The notes under the pieces are model-generated. The model was not told the origin of the DNA and did not search any database. It was given only the letters and a program-made list of their open reading frames with translations. A stretch of 64,000 nucleotides of DNA from Salinisphaera sp. G21_0 (GTDB lineage Bacteria > Pseudomonadota > Gammaproteobacteria > Pseudomonadales > Endozoicomonadaceae), in the NCBI RefSeq assembly GCF_017744115.1, contig NZ_JAGHQW010000027.1, positions 22,612-86,611 on the forward strand. Direction: 5' to 3'. Position 1 is the stretch's first letter, and each line of letters begins with the position of its first letter. Shown here one piece after another: positions 29,692-38,216 of this stretch. The position numbers and the translations under genes are program-made.

Positions 29692-32049
29692 TTAAAACGT
29701 CAGTGGGTTGGACACAAATTTTTTCAACGTATTTGGCAATGGCAAACGCTGAGTGACTACTGACAGCGGTTTTGCCCGAGTTTTTTTCAGAGTCATCTGT
29801 GGCTGCACCCGGGTTGCAGGCATACAGTTTCGGGCACAAACTTTCGTCGCCCCGGGTGTAAAGGACTCACGCAGGGCATCAATGATGTGTACAGGTGCCC
29901 CTGTAGCCAGGGCAGCCTCCAGGGCGGTCTGGCCTGACTGGTTGCGAATATTGGGATTGGCACCATGAGCCAGCAAGTCGTCGACCATGTTGCCGCGCCT
30001 GTTATAGACTGCATAGTCCAGCGCGGTTTTACCGTCTTTATCAGGAATATTGGGATCGGCACCTTCGCCCAGCAGGATGTTAACGTTCAGAAGTTCTTTA
30101 CGAAGGACCGCAATGCACAGCGGGGTGTGCCCATCATGATTACGGGCATTAATATCGGCACCGTGATCCAGCAGGCACTTCAGGAGCATGACTTTCTGTT
30201 CGCTTAATTTCCGTGCGGCAAAGTGCAGCGCCGTCCACCCGCAGTCATGGGCTTGCAGATCAGCTCCGTGGTCCAGCAAGGCCTTGCTAATCTCATAACT
30301 GCCATTTTCGGCAGCCAGAAGCAGAGGTATGTACTCTTTCTTAGTCAACGGGTCGAAAGTGGCGAAATTGGGGTCAATCCCCCTGGTCAGCAGGGTCTTG
30401 ATGACATCTGACACTCTGTTGAATCGGTAACTGATACAATAGAGCGGGTGGTGGCCTTGCCGGTCACAGAGATTGGGGTCAATCCCCCGCTCCTCCAGCA
30501 GGTCCAGCAGGTTGTCCACGGCTTTGCGGTCACCATCACTGGTTGCTGCTACCAGTTGATCGCCCAAATCAACCAAATCGAGATCAGACGTCGATGGATG
30601 CATGCTCCCGTTGCCTGGGGACGCAACCCCACGTGAAATATTTTCTGCGCGGGCAAAAGGTTGCTGGAGAGAAGTTACTGGCTGTGCGTGGGGATCCCCA
30701 GCCGTTTCCTCCGGATTGGCAGCGCCAGGTGAACATTGTCTGATGCTTGAATACATTTCTGTTAAAGTCAGTGAGTTAGACACAGATTTTGTCAAATGAT
30801 CTGCTAACGGCAGGTGTTGAGATTCTTTTGACAGCGGTTTTATCCGGTTTTTTTTCGGGGTCATCCGGGGCCGCATCAGGGTTGCACGAATACAGTTTCG
30901 GGCACAAATCTGCAGCGACCCGGGTTTAAAGGGCTCACGCAGGGCATCAATGATGCGCGGAGGTGACCCTGTAACGAGGGCAGCCTCCAGGGCAGTCTGG
31001 CCTGACTGGTTGCGAATATTGGGGTTGGCACCATGGGCCAGCAGCAGGTCAACACAGGTTGAGTTGCTTTTCTCTATCGCCAGATGCAGCGGGGTATCGC
31101 CCTTTTTGCCCGCCTTGTTGGGATTGGCACCGTAAGCAAGGAGCATATACACAATGTCGTCTGTGTATTGCTTACTTAATGCCGTGCACAGTGCGTTGCT
31201 CCACCCGTAGCTGGAGATGTCGCCGGGCGTATCAGGATTGGCACCGTGAGCCAGCAAGTCGTCAACAATATTGGTGCTCCAGTTTAAGACTGCATGGTCT
31301 AGCGCGGTACGACCGTAAGTATCAGGAATATTGGGATCGGCACCTTCGCTCAGCAGGATGTTAACGGCCGGAAGACTGTCACGAATGACTGCACTGCTCA
31401 GCGGGGTACGTCCTATACTATCACGGACATTAATATCAGCACCGTGATCCAGCAGGCACTTCAGAAGCATGAAGCTTTGTCTGCCGAATTTCCGTGTGGC
31501 CCAGTGCAGCGCCGTCCAATCAGAGCCGTCACGGGCTTGCGGATCAGCTCCGTATTCCAGCAAGACCTTGCTGACCTCATAACTGCCGTTTTCGGCGGCA
31601 CAAAGTAGAGGTATGTTCTTTTTTCCATTCCACGGATCAATGTTGCAGAGATTGGGGTTCGCTCCCCTGTCCAGCAGGGTCTTGAGAATTCTGTTAGCTC
31701 TGCCCTGGCAACTGGCCCAATAAAGCGGGTAGTAGCCTTGCCGGTCGCAGAGATTGGGGTCGATCCCCAGATCCTGCACCCGGTTCAGCAGGTTGTTGAC
31801 GGCTGCCAGGTCTCGCTTAATGATTGCCGCTGCCAGTTGATCGCCCAAGCCCCGCAAATCGACATCAGACGTCAGTGGATGTAAGCTCCCGTTGCCTGGG
31901 GAAGCCACCCCACGTGCTGAACTATTTTCTGCGCTGGCAACAGGTTGCTGGAGAGAAGATACTGGCTGTGCCTGGGGACTCCCAGCCGTTCCCTCAGGAT
32001 TGCCAGTGTCATCCCGGGAAGATGAACATTGTCTGATGCTTGAGAACAT
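29692..32049 (-). CDS. Double ankyrin-SOCS-like protein, fused array units 2 and 3
   Basis: A 785-residue chain of two units: unit 2 (32049 to about 30757) and unit 3 from an in-frame internal ATG at 30756 (M432, MYSSIRQC). At that boundary ACTTTAACAGAAATG is read through, whereas at other boundaries one base more or less puts TAA in frame. Unit 2 ends SLQICARNCI with LPLA; unit 3 ends ATKVCARNCM with LPLP. Unit 3 is shorter, lacking about two repeats. Ankyrin units carry HGADINARN and GANPNIRNQSGQTALEAAL turns. The ATG 32049 is four bases past the TAA of unit 1. No secretion signal of the Sec type is present. Confidence 0.85.
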   Translation of the reverse strand: MFSSIRQCSSSRDDTGNPEGTAGSPQAQPVSSLQQPVASAENSSARGVASPGNGSLHPLTSDVDLRGLGDQLAAAIIKRDLAAVNNLLNRVQDLGIDPNLCDRQGYYPLYWASCQGRANRILKTLLDRGANPNLCNIDPWNGKKNIPLLCAAENGSYEVSKVLLEYGADPQARDGSDWTALHWATRKFGRQSFMLLKCLLDHGADINVRDSIGRTPLSSAVIRDSLPAVNILLSEGADPNIPDTYGRTALDHAVLNWSTNIVDDLLAHGANPDTPGDISSYGWSNALCTALSKQYTDDIVYMLLAYGANPNKAGKKGDTPLHLAIEKSNSTCVDLLLAHGANPNIRNQSGQTALEAALVTGSPPRIIDALREPFKPGSLQICARNCIRATLMRPRMTPKKNRIKPLSKESQHLPLADHLTKSVSNSLTLTEMYSSIRQCSPGAANPEETAGDPHAQPVTSLQQPFARAENISRGVASPGNGSMHPSTSDLDLVDLGDQLVAATSDGDRKAVDNLLDLLEERGIDPNLCDRQGHHPLYCISYRFNRVSDVIKTLLTRGIDPNFATFDPLTKKEYIPLLLAAENGSYEISKALLDHGADLQAHDCGWTALHFAARKLSEQKVMLLKCLLDHGADINARNHDGHTPLCIAVLRKELLNVNILLGEGADPNIPDKDGKTALDYAVYNRRGNMVDDLLAHGANPNIRNQSGQTALEAALATGAPVHIIDALRESFTPGATKVCARNCMPATRVQPQMTLKKTRAKPLSVVTQRLPLPNTLKKFVSNPLTF

Positions 32050-32053
32050 TTCG

Positions 32054-33349
32054 TTAAAGAGTCAGTGGGTTGGACACAAATTTTGTCAAGGTATTTGGCA
32101 ACGGCAGGCGTTGAGATACTATTGACAGCGGTTTTGCCCGAGTTTTTTTCGGAGTCATCTGTGGCCGCATCAGGGTTGCACGAATACAGTCTCGGGCACA
32201 AATCTTCAGCGACCTGGGTTTAAAGGGCTCACGCAGGGCATCGATGATGCGAGGAGGTAGCCCTGCATCTAAGGCAACCGCCAGGGCGGTCTGGCCTGAC
32301 CGGTTGCGAATATTGGGGTTGGCACCGTGGGCCAGCAGCATGTCAACACAGGTTGAGTTGCTACTTGCTATCGCCAGATGCAGCGGGGTATCGCCATTCT
32401 TGCTCGTCTTGTTGGGATCGGCACCGTAGGCAAGGAGCATACTCACAATGTCGTCGTCTGTGTATTGTTTACTTAATGCCTCGCAGAGTGGGTTGCTAAA
32501 CCTGCCGCTGTGGATGTCACCGGGCTTATCAGGATTGGCATCATGAGCCAGCAAATCGTCGACCATGCTGGCACTCCAGCGAAGGACTGCAAAGTCCAGC
32601 GCGGTACTACCATCTTTATCAGGAATATTGGGGTCGGCACCTTCGGCCAGCAGGATGTTAACGGCCAGGAGTTCGTTATTAAAGATGGCAATGCACAGCG
32701 GGGTGTGCCCAAAATGATTACGGGCATTAATATCGGCACCGTGATTCAGCAGGCACTTCAGGAGCATGATACTCTGATCGCGTACTTGCCGTACGGCCAG
32801 GTGCAGCGCCGTACAATTACGGCAGTCATGGACATGCGGATCAGCTCCGTGTTCCAGCAGGACCTTGCTGATTTCATACTTGCCATTTCTGGCAGCCAGA
32901 AGCAGAGGTTTGTTCTCTCTATTAGTCAACGGGTCGACGGTGTTGAAATTGGGGTCAACCCCACTGTTCAGGAGGGTTTTGAGGACATTGGACAGTCCGC
33001 TGTGTCTTTCACTGATCCAGGAGAGCGGGTGGTGGCCTCGCCGGTCACAGAGATTGGGGTCAATCTTCCGCTCCTTCAGCAAGCTCAGCAGGTTGTCCAC
33101 AGCTTTCCGGTCACCCTTCCTGATTGCTACTGCCAGTTGATCGCCCAAATCACCCAACTCAGAATCAGACGTCGATGGATGCATTCTTCCGTTGCCCGGG
33201 GAAGCCACGGTACGTTTTGAAATATTATCTGCGCTGGCAACGGGTTGCTGGAGAGAAGATGATGGCTGTGCATTGGAACTCCCGGCCGCTTCCTCCGGAT
33301 TGTCGATGTCATCCCGGGGCAATAAACATTGTCTGATGTTTGGGTTCAT
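32054..33349 (-). CDS. Ankyrin-repeat protein with SOCS-box-like C-terminus (array unit 1, best-preserved)
   Basis: A 431-residue protein and the first unit of the array. Residues 1-85 are disordered with the conserved opening MNPNIRQCLLPRDD; about nine ankyrin repeats follow (90-370). The C-terminus has SLKICARDCI at 380-389, fitting the BC-box rule [S/T/P]-L-x3-[C/S/A]-x3-hydrophobic, followed by R as in animal ASB proteins, and LPLP at 415-418, an exact Cul5 box, then LTKFV. In animals ANK-SOCS proteins hand substrates to elongin BC-cullin 5 ubiquitin ligases. This is the only unit with a proper ribosome site (AAAGGACAGAAATG), so the array probably has its promoter upstream, in 33350-33748. 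Function is inferred. Confidence 0.85.
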   Translation of the reverse strand: MNPNIRQCLLPRDDIDNPEEAAGSSNAQPSSSLQQPVASADNISKRTVASPGNGRMHPSTSDSELGDLGDQLAVAIRKGDRKAVDNLLSLLKERKIDPNLCDRRGHHPLSWISERHSGLSNVLKTLLNSGVDPNFNTVDPLTNRENKPLLLAARNGKYEISKVLLEHGADPHVHDCRNCTALHLAVRQVRDQSIMLLKCLLNHGADINARNHFGHTPLCIAIFNNELLAVNILLAEGADPNIPDKDGSTALDFAVLRWSASMVDDLLAHDANPDKPGDIHSGRFSNPLCEALSKQYTDDDIVSMLLAYGADPNKTSKNGDTPLHLAIASSNSTCVDMLLAHGANPNIRNRSGQTALAVALDAGLPPRIIDALREPFKPRSLKICARDCIRATLMRPQMTPKKTRAKPLSIVSQRLPLPNTLTKFVSNPLTL

Positions 33350-33503
33350 TTCTGTCCTTTGGTCCGTTGCTGGAAAATCCCAAAGAGGAAAGTTGATACC
33401 TGTCTTTTAGTTCCTGAATCTGGTGTGTCATCGCTTTAAGAGCCAAATGGCAAAATAGAGGCTAGTTCAAAAGGCCTATTGCGCAACCCTGTTGCCTGTG
33501 TTT

Positions 33504-33527
33504 TGTTCTGATGCCCACGGCGCTGCG
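33504..33527. repeat. 24-bp dispersed repeat, copy 1
   Basis: Reads TGTTCTGATGCCCACGGCGC and four more bases; 22 of 24 positions recur at 43576-43599 on the same strand. The core GTGCC/GGCAC forms a short hairpin in copy 2. Both copies are followed by an A-run and a minus-strand terminator-like stem. Confidence 0.55.
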
Positions 33528-33573
33528 GTGATGAATTCCCACGGTGAACCTTGGTCGTATGACTTTATGAATA

Positions 33574-33600
33574 GAAAAAAACCGGGGATATAAAGTCCGG
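33574..33600 (-). terminator. Weak terminator downstream of dddD
   Basis: On the minus strand CCGGACTTTATATCCCCGG is followed by seven T residues. The stem is only four or five pairs. It lies 150 bases past the dddD stop, after the stronger stem at 33688-33710. Confidence 0.4.
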
Positions 33601-33748
33601 AAAACTCAGTAGAAAACTGACCACAAGGGTATAAACGGAGGTGGTACTTAAGGAAGGTTTTTCATTTATAGCGAGTACGATATGCATTCCCACGGGGGGA
33701 TCCCGTGGGAGAGTTTCGCCCACGACAACACCGGATAACCGTTCACGC

Positions 33749-36247
33749 TTAACTCGGCAAGTACTCTTTCCCCCAGCCAGTACCGATAACTTTGTCGTTT
33801 AGCATGGTTGCAATTTGTTCATCGGTATAGCCAAGACCCGCAACAATTTCAGTAGTCGAACGGCCTAATCGCTCGGTTGGTGTTTGCGCAATAATCTGTG
33901 CCCGTGAAGGCCTGATTGAGTAGTGATCAATAATAGTCACTGCGTGTCCACTGGGATGATCCCGGTAGCTGGAAAACGCATAACTGCCAAGGTCAATTCC
34001 CACTTTACCATCGGCAGGGCGAGTGTAACGCTCTCGAAGCTCGGCGATCCCCACTGAGCGCACCGCTGCTATATCCTGTTCCCGCAGCGCCTGCGCCCAA
34101 TGATCAGCACTTTCCCCTAAGAGAACCTCGGTCAAAAAGGCCTTCTTATCTTTTGCTTCACTAATGCCAGCAAGGCCCGGAACGCGTTCAAGCTTGATCA
34201 ACTCCTGCTCGCTGGCATCAATAAATAAATTGCCGTCTTTCGTTGCGTAAAAATGCGATAAATCGTGATTGCCCAGAGCCTCTCGCCCGGATGCTTCATC
34301 AAACGGAGCACGCCCCTGATAATCATAGGCAAATTTAATTTGTGCCAGATTGGTTGCCGCAGATAACGAAGTACACGCCCGGCTGTGCCGCCCGGTGCGC
34401 ATTTTGTGATAAAGACTTAAGGCCATCCCCAAACCGCCAACAAAACCACAATTAACATCCAAAGTGCCTAAGTGTGCGTGTTCTTCTGGCGTTTGTGGTC
34501 CACCAAAACGACTCATAATGCCGCTATTTGCCTGAATAATGTCGTCATAACCTATGTAGTCTGTTTTGGGTCCACGGGTTGGTCCTCCCAGGCAGTCTAA
34601 ACGACAGAATAACACGCCCGGATTAACGGCCTGTAAGCTGGCTTCGTCCAGACCCAAAGGCACTATCTGGCGCTCGGGGGCATTAATTAACACCAGGTCA
34701 ACGGATCGAACTAGCTGGTGAAAAATATCCCGTCCCTGTTCAGTATTGATATCAACCAAAGCACTCTTTTTGCCAATATTGGCTTGAAAACTGTACACGG
34801 TGCCAATCAGTGGGTCATACAATGGTGTAACCGGATCCAATTTGATCACTTCGGCACCAAAGCGACTTAAAAAGGCGGCAGAATGGGGGCCGGCAATAAC
34901 ATTGGTCAAATCGAGTATTTTCACACCTGCCAACCAGGCCTGGCGATTGTCCTGTGCCGCAACCGCGCCAGTTAGCCGGGACGTTGCTTTAACATCTAAA
35001 AGCTCAGCCAGTGCTGCCTCAAAATCAACCGTGACTCTGGCCCTTGGCTGTAACATTTGTTCCGCCGATTCTTCCAGCCAGACCATAGGCCCCGGTTGTT
35101 TCATCATTCCATATTCAGGATCATCCACTTCAACGATCAATCCCGCTTGCGCACAGTGGTCACTGTTGACCCATTCCTGAGTGGTGCGATGGGGTGCCCC
35201 CGGAATTTGCCCTTCGCCAAAGATAACCCCCCACTCTTCTGAGGTTTTGGTTAAAAACACCCGCTTCATTTTGGCTGAGATAATGTCAGCCCACTTTTTC
35301 GGCAGTGGATAAACGCCAATGGAGGTTTCGTCATCCCACTCATCAACCGGTAAATGCAGATTGTTCACCTCAGGTAAGCCTTCGGCCAACAACTCGTCAT
35401 ATAAGCCCGTTACCTGTAAACAGCGTTTGGCGTGATTGCGATGGGATGGACAAACGACGTAGAAAAAGCGACCGTCTTTGCATTGGTAAGTGCGATAGAA
35501 GGGATCCAGGTACTCTTGTAAATCGTCGTAGCTAACATCCATCGGCAGATTGTTTTCTTTGCGATGATTGATTTCATGCTCGCGCATGGTCAGGTAGCGT
35601 TTGGGCAAATCTTCAATAACGATGGAGTTGTACGACAACCCTTCCATTAAGGCAGCGACAATCGGCACTTCAATATGATCACCAACACCGAGTTTTTCCC
35701 GGGCGAACAGTGCCATCACCACCGAGCTGGCCGCCAGCGTTGTCGCATAGGCTGAGCACAATGACAAAGGAGAAAAACTGGGATCCACGCCCATCAATAC
35801 CCGGTTAAAGCCCATATCGGTGAAAGCACCAGAGTTAGCCGCAACAATCGCCTCTGTTGCTTTCCACTGACTGCGCAATTGATCATTACTGGCATAGCCC
35901 GGCATGGAAATTGTGATCAGCTCAGGACGTGCTTGCCGCAACTGTGCAAAATCAATTCCCAGACGCTTTAAGACACCGGGACGAAAACTTTCTAAAACAA
36001 TATCGGCGTGATCAATTAAGCTTAACGCCTGTGCCAGACCCTGATCGGATTTCAGATCAATATTTACCGTGGTTTTGTTCCGGTTCAAAACGGCATTGGC
36101 GGGGCTCTGCCATTGTGGCCCGGTTGGCGGATCAATATGAATCACCGTTGCCCCCAGGTCAGCCAGAATCATGGCGACCGCAGGCCCGGCTATTTGCTGG
36201 CCAAAATCGATAACCCGAATACCGATTAATGGTAGATTTGCTTTCAT
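33749..36247 (-). CDS. dddD: DMSP CoA-transferase/lyase DddD
   Basis: An 832-residue chain of two fused class III (CaiB/BaiF) CoA-transferase domains, about 1-440 and 450-832; each opens with the family strand (GIRVIDFGQQIAGP and GVKILDLTNVIAGP). The catalytic aspartate of CaiB enzymes falls at D597 in LGTLDVNCGFVGG, close to the Asp602 reported for Marinomonas DddD as I recall it; domain 1 has D155 in MGVDPSFSPL. DddD converts DMSP plus acetyl-CoA to dimethyl sulfide and 3-hydroxypropionyl-CoA. Length, tandem domains and the BCCT, alcohol dehydrogenase, semialdehyde dehydrogenase and LysR neighbours all match known ddd clusters. ATG 36247 is used; a TTG six bases earlier is the alternative. 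Confidence 0.92.
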   Translation of the reverse strand: MKANLPLIGIRVIDFGQQIAGPAVAMILADLGATVIHIDPPTGPQWQSPANAVLNRNKTTVNIDLKSDQGLAQALSLIDHADIVLESFRPGVLKRLGIDFAQLRQARPELITISMPGYASNDQLRSQWKATEAIVAANSGAFTDMGFNRVLMGVDPSFSPLSLCSAYATTLAASSVVMALFAREKLGVGDHIEVPIVAALMEGLSYNSIVIEDLPKRYLTMREHEINHRKENNLPMDVSYDDLQEYLDPFYRTYQCKDGRFFYVVCPSHRNHAKRCLQVTGLYDELLAEGLPEVNNLHLPVDEWDDETSIGVYPLPKKWADIISAKMKRVFLTKTSEEWGVIFGEGQIPGAPHRTTQEWVNSDHCAQAGLIVEVDDPEYGMMKQPGPMVWLEESAEQMLQPRARVTVDFEAALAELLDVKATSRLTGAVAAQDNRQAWLAGVKILDLTNVIAGPHSAAFLSRFGAEVIKLDPVTPLYDPLIGTVYSFQANIGKKSALVDINTEQGRDIFHQLVRSVDLVLINAPERQIVPLGLDEASLQAVNPGVLFCRLDCLGGPTRGPKTDYIGYDDIIQANSGIMSRFGGPQTPEEHAHLGTLDVNCGFVGGLGMALSLYHKMRTGRHSRACTSLSAATNLAQIKFAYDYQGRAPFDEASGREALGNHDLSHFYATKDGNLFIDASEQELIKLERVPGLAGISEAKDKKAFLTEVLLGESADHWAQALREQDIAAVRSVGIAELRERYTRPADGKVGIDLGSYAFSSYRDHPSGHAVTIIDHYSIRPSRAQIIAQTPTERLGRSTTEIVAGLGYTDEQIATMLNDKVIGTGWGKEYLPS

Positions 36248-36474
36248 ACTCAATGTGTTTTCTCACTCTATTTAATTAGTAGTTCTGACTTTCAATCTCC
36301 AGCGTAAAAACGTGAAAAGTAATAATTATCATAAAAGTCGTTATTAATTAATTAGCCCATTTGAAAACTGAGTAGTTACCTTTCAAATTTATTAAACACC
36401 GACATAATAAACGCTTGACAAAAACTGACCAGCAATAAAAATATTATCTTTGATCTTAATTTTTTTATAACAGC

Positions 36475-37392
36475 CTATTCCCGGTCAGCCTCCCAGGCCG
36501 GTTGAACTTCACTGAGCAACCAGGTACGAAATGCCTCGACATCCTGATGTTTAACATGAGAGTTGGGGTAAACGAGATAAAAAGCTTCATCGGTTGGAAT
36601 TTTAGTTTTAAACGGGGTAACCAACTTACCCGAATCGATCAGATCCCTTACCAGGCTGGTGCGACCAAGCGCAATACCCTCCCCCAATACTGCCAACTCC
36701 AATGCCGATACCAAGGTGTCCATATAAAAGCCCTGGCTGGTCTTGATATCTTTATAATTGGCCTGACTGAGCCAGTGCCCCCAACCTTCTTCATAGCCCA
36801 TCACGTGCAGCAACATATGCTCAGAGAGATCAAAGGTGTCTGCATCAATCGGGTATTTTGCCAGGTATTCGGGACTGCACACAGGAAAGAGCTCATCCCA
36901 GGTTAACCGGTCGCTGGTCATCCCCTGCCAATGGCCCTTGCCGTAGCGAATTTCCAGATCGCTATCCAGGCTATTTTCCCGCTCAACTTCATTCACCCAG
37001 ATATTGCTGGTCAAACGCAGGTTAGTACCCGGATATTGCTTTCTAAAATTTTTCAGCCTCGGCGCTAACCACTTAATAAAAAACACCATATTCACTTTAA
37101 TGGTCAGCAGGTTCGTTCGACCATGGCCAAAGATCTCTTCCGTGGCAACGGTCAGGCGCTCAACAGAATCGTGGACAGCGGGTAGATAGGCGGCCCCGGC
37201 ATCGGTCAGCTCCAGTCCCCTTGGTAACCGGCGAAACAATAAACAACCCAACTGGCTCTCCAGGCCCTTGACCTGCTGGCTCACGGCTGCCTGAGTAAGG
37301 TTTAGCTCGTTAGCCGCATGAGTAAAACTCAAGTGCCGGGCAGAGGCCTCAAATGCCCTGATCCAGTTTAAGGGCGGCAGTCGTTTTTTCAT
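36475..37392 (-). CDS. dddR: LysR-family regulator of the ddd cluster (DddR-like)
   Basis: A 305-residue LysR-type regulator from ATG 37392 (MKKRLPPLNWIRAFEASARH). The winged helix-turn-helix lies at about 12-60 (LSFTHAANELNLTQAAVSQQ), followed by the effector-binding domain; it belongs to the GcvA-like subgroup. It is on the dddD strand, 227 bases upstream of dddD, and divergent from dddT. In Marinomonas DddR activates dddD in response to DMSP; the same role is inferred here from position. The A/T-rich gaps at 36254-36474 and 37393-37780 would hold its sites. A longer frame to 37419 lacks a ribosome site. Confidence 0.8.
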   Translation of the reverse strand: MKKRLPPLNWIRAFEASARHLSFTHAANELNLTQAAVSQQVKGLESQLGCLLFRRLPRGLELTDAGAAYLPAVHDSVERLTVATEEIFGHGRTNLLTIKVNMVFFIKWLAPRLKNFRKQYPGTNLRLTSNIWVNEVERENSLDSDLEIRYGKGHWQGMTSDRLTWDELFPVCSPEYLAKYPIDADTFDLSEHMLLHVMGYEEGWGHWLSQANYKDIKTSQGFYMDTLVSALELAVLGEGIALGRTSLVRDLIDSGKLVTPFKTKIPTDEAFYLVYPNSHVKHQDVEAFRTWLLSEVQPAWEADRE

Positions 37393-38216
37393 AAGAATAC
37401 CGTATAAGTACCTGAGCATTTGAAATCATATTGCAAACTGGCCAGATCAAAGGGAAGTTAACGACTTAAACAAATGTTTAATTATTATTTTCAAGCTTTT
37501 TAGCTTTGGTTTTTAATATTACATAACTTAATAAGTGGCACTTACAAATTATTTTATACCTTTGCCATAAGTTTTATTGATTGTCTTCAAACCGAAAGCT
37601 GCTCAAAATTATACCATGTCGTAAAAGTCGCTATTAGAGAAATGACTGATTGGCAATCATCGTATTTTTTCAGAGCGAGGCAAAAAAATGAATAACAACA
37701 AACGCGAAAAAAAGCATATTGACTTGCGAAAGCAAACGTTACCAACGGGTGTCGTGCTTGTAAGTACGCAAAAACAGGTACATGAGGAAATATTACTTCC
37801 TGTCGTCTAACCTGACCTCTATGTTTATATCATTTCCCGAAGACTTACCATCCAGCCTGCCTGAGTATATTGCTCAACGGCAGGACCAGAATGTTCAGCT
37901 GCAAGAGCAGTTGCCCGGCAACAGGCCCGGATTGAACCACTCGATAACGCCCCTAACCACCATGCCCTCCTGTTTGTGCAGAAGAGGTGATTGCGCATGA
38001 AGACATTCCCGAGGGATCCACCCGTTACGGTCGGGAGCCCAGCTCCGAGCAGGCGATGGAAATTAAGGTTAAGACCTTTCAAAGGCATTCAGGAAAAAAC
38101 GGCTCAGTGTTCCGGATGACCCGACCTTACCCCTGCACAATACCCCTTGCGCAAGTCAGTGCAGGCGTTTTTGAGTACTTACCCGTGCGTCCAGGTTTAC
38201 CGAGCGGAGCGACACT
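37393..38216. other. Intergenic region between dddR and dddT
   Basis: About 820 bases. The first 390 (to 37780) are very AT-rich and probably contain the divergent promoters of dddR. The remaining part carries a frameshifted transposase remnant (37819-38150). GGAG eight bases before ATG 38217 serves dddT. Confidence 0.5.
37819..38150 (+). pseudogene. Probable IS66-family transposase (TnpC) remnant
   Basis: Two overlapping broken frames read like the N-terminal part of IS66 transposases: a leucine/glutamine segment (LPEYIAQRQDQNVQLQEQL) in one frame, then after a frameshift near 37980 AEEVIAHEDIPEG and SSEQAMEIKVKTFQRHS, which resemble the zinc-domain and following strand of TnpC (EV.H..P, SEQLE..PA...V..H). 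No catalytic DDE part, tnpA or tnpB is present. Match is by eye and degenerate. Confidence 0.42.

Larger units (their letters stand above)
25299..33349 (-). repeat. Tandem array of seven ankyrin gene units
   Basis: Unit starts are at 33349, 32049, 30756, 29687, 29070, 27777 and 26585, giving spacings of 1300, 1293, 1069, 617, 1293 and 1192 bases. All units share the N-terminal NIRQCL block, the same order of ankyrin repeats and the C-terminal ICARNC block. Size differences come from internal deletions in units 3, 4 and 6. Such arrays grow and shrink by unequal recombination. Confidence 0.9.
33350..33748. promoter_or_regulatory. Intergenic region between dddD and the ankyrin array
   Basis: About 400 bases. 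It must carry the promoter of the ankyrin array (minus strand) near 33350-33480. It also holds a 24-bp repeat (33504-33527), a weak terminator for dddD (33574-33600) and a perfect stem TCCCACGGG/CCCGTGGGA (33688-33696, 33702-33710) just past the dddD stop. No gene is seen. Confidence 0.5.

Noticed and set aside
25299..33349. Regular repeats in the ankyrin region considered as a CRISPR-like array
   Set aside because: The periodicity comes from 33-codon ankyrin repeats and 1.3-kb gene units in a coding frame; there are no short identical repeats with unique spacers.
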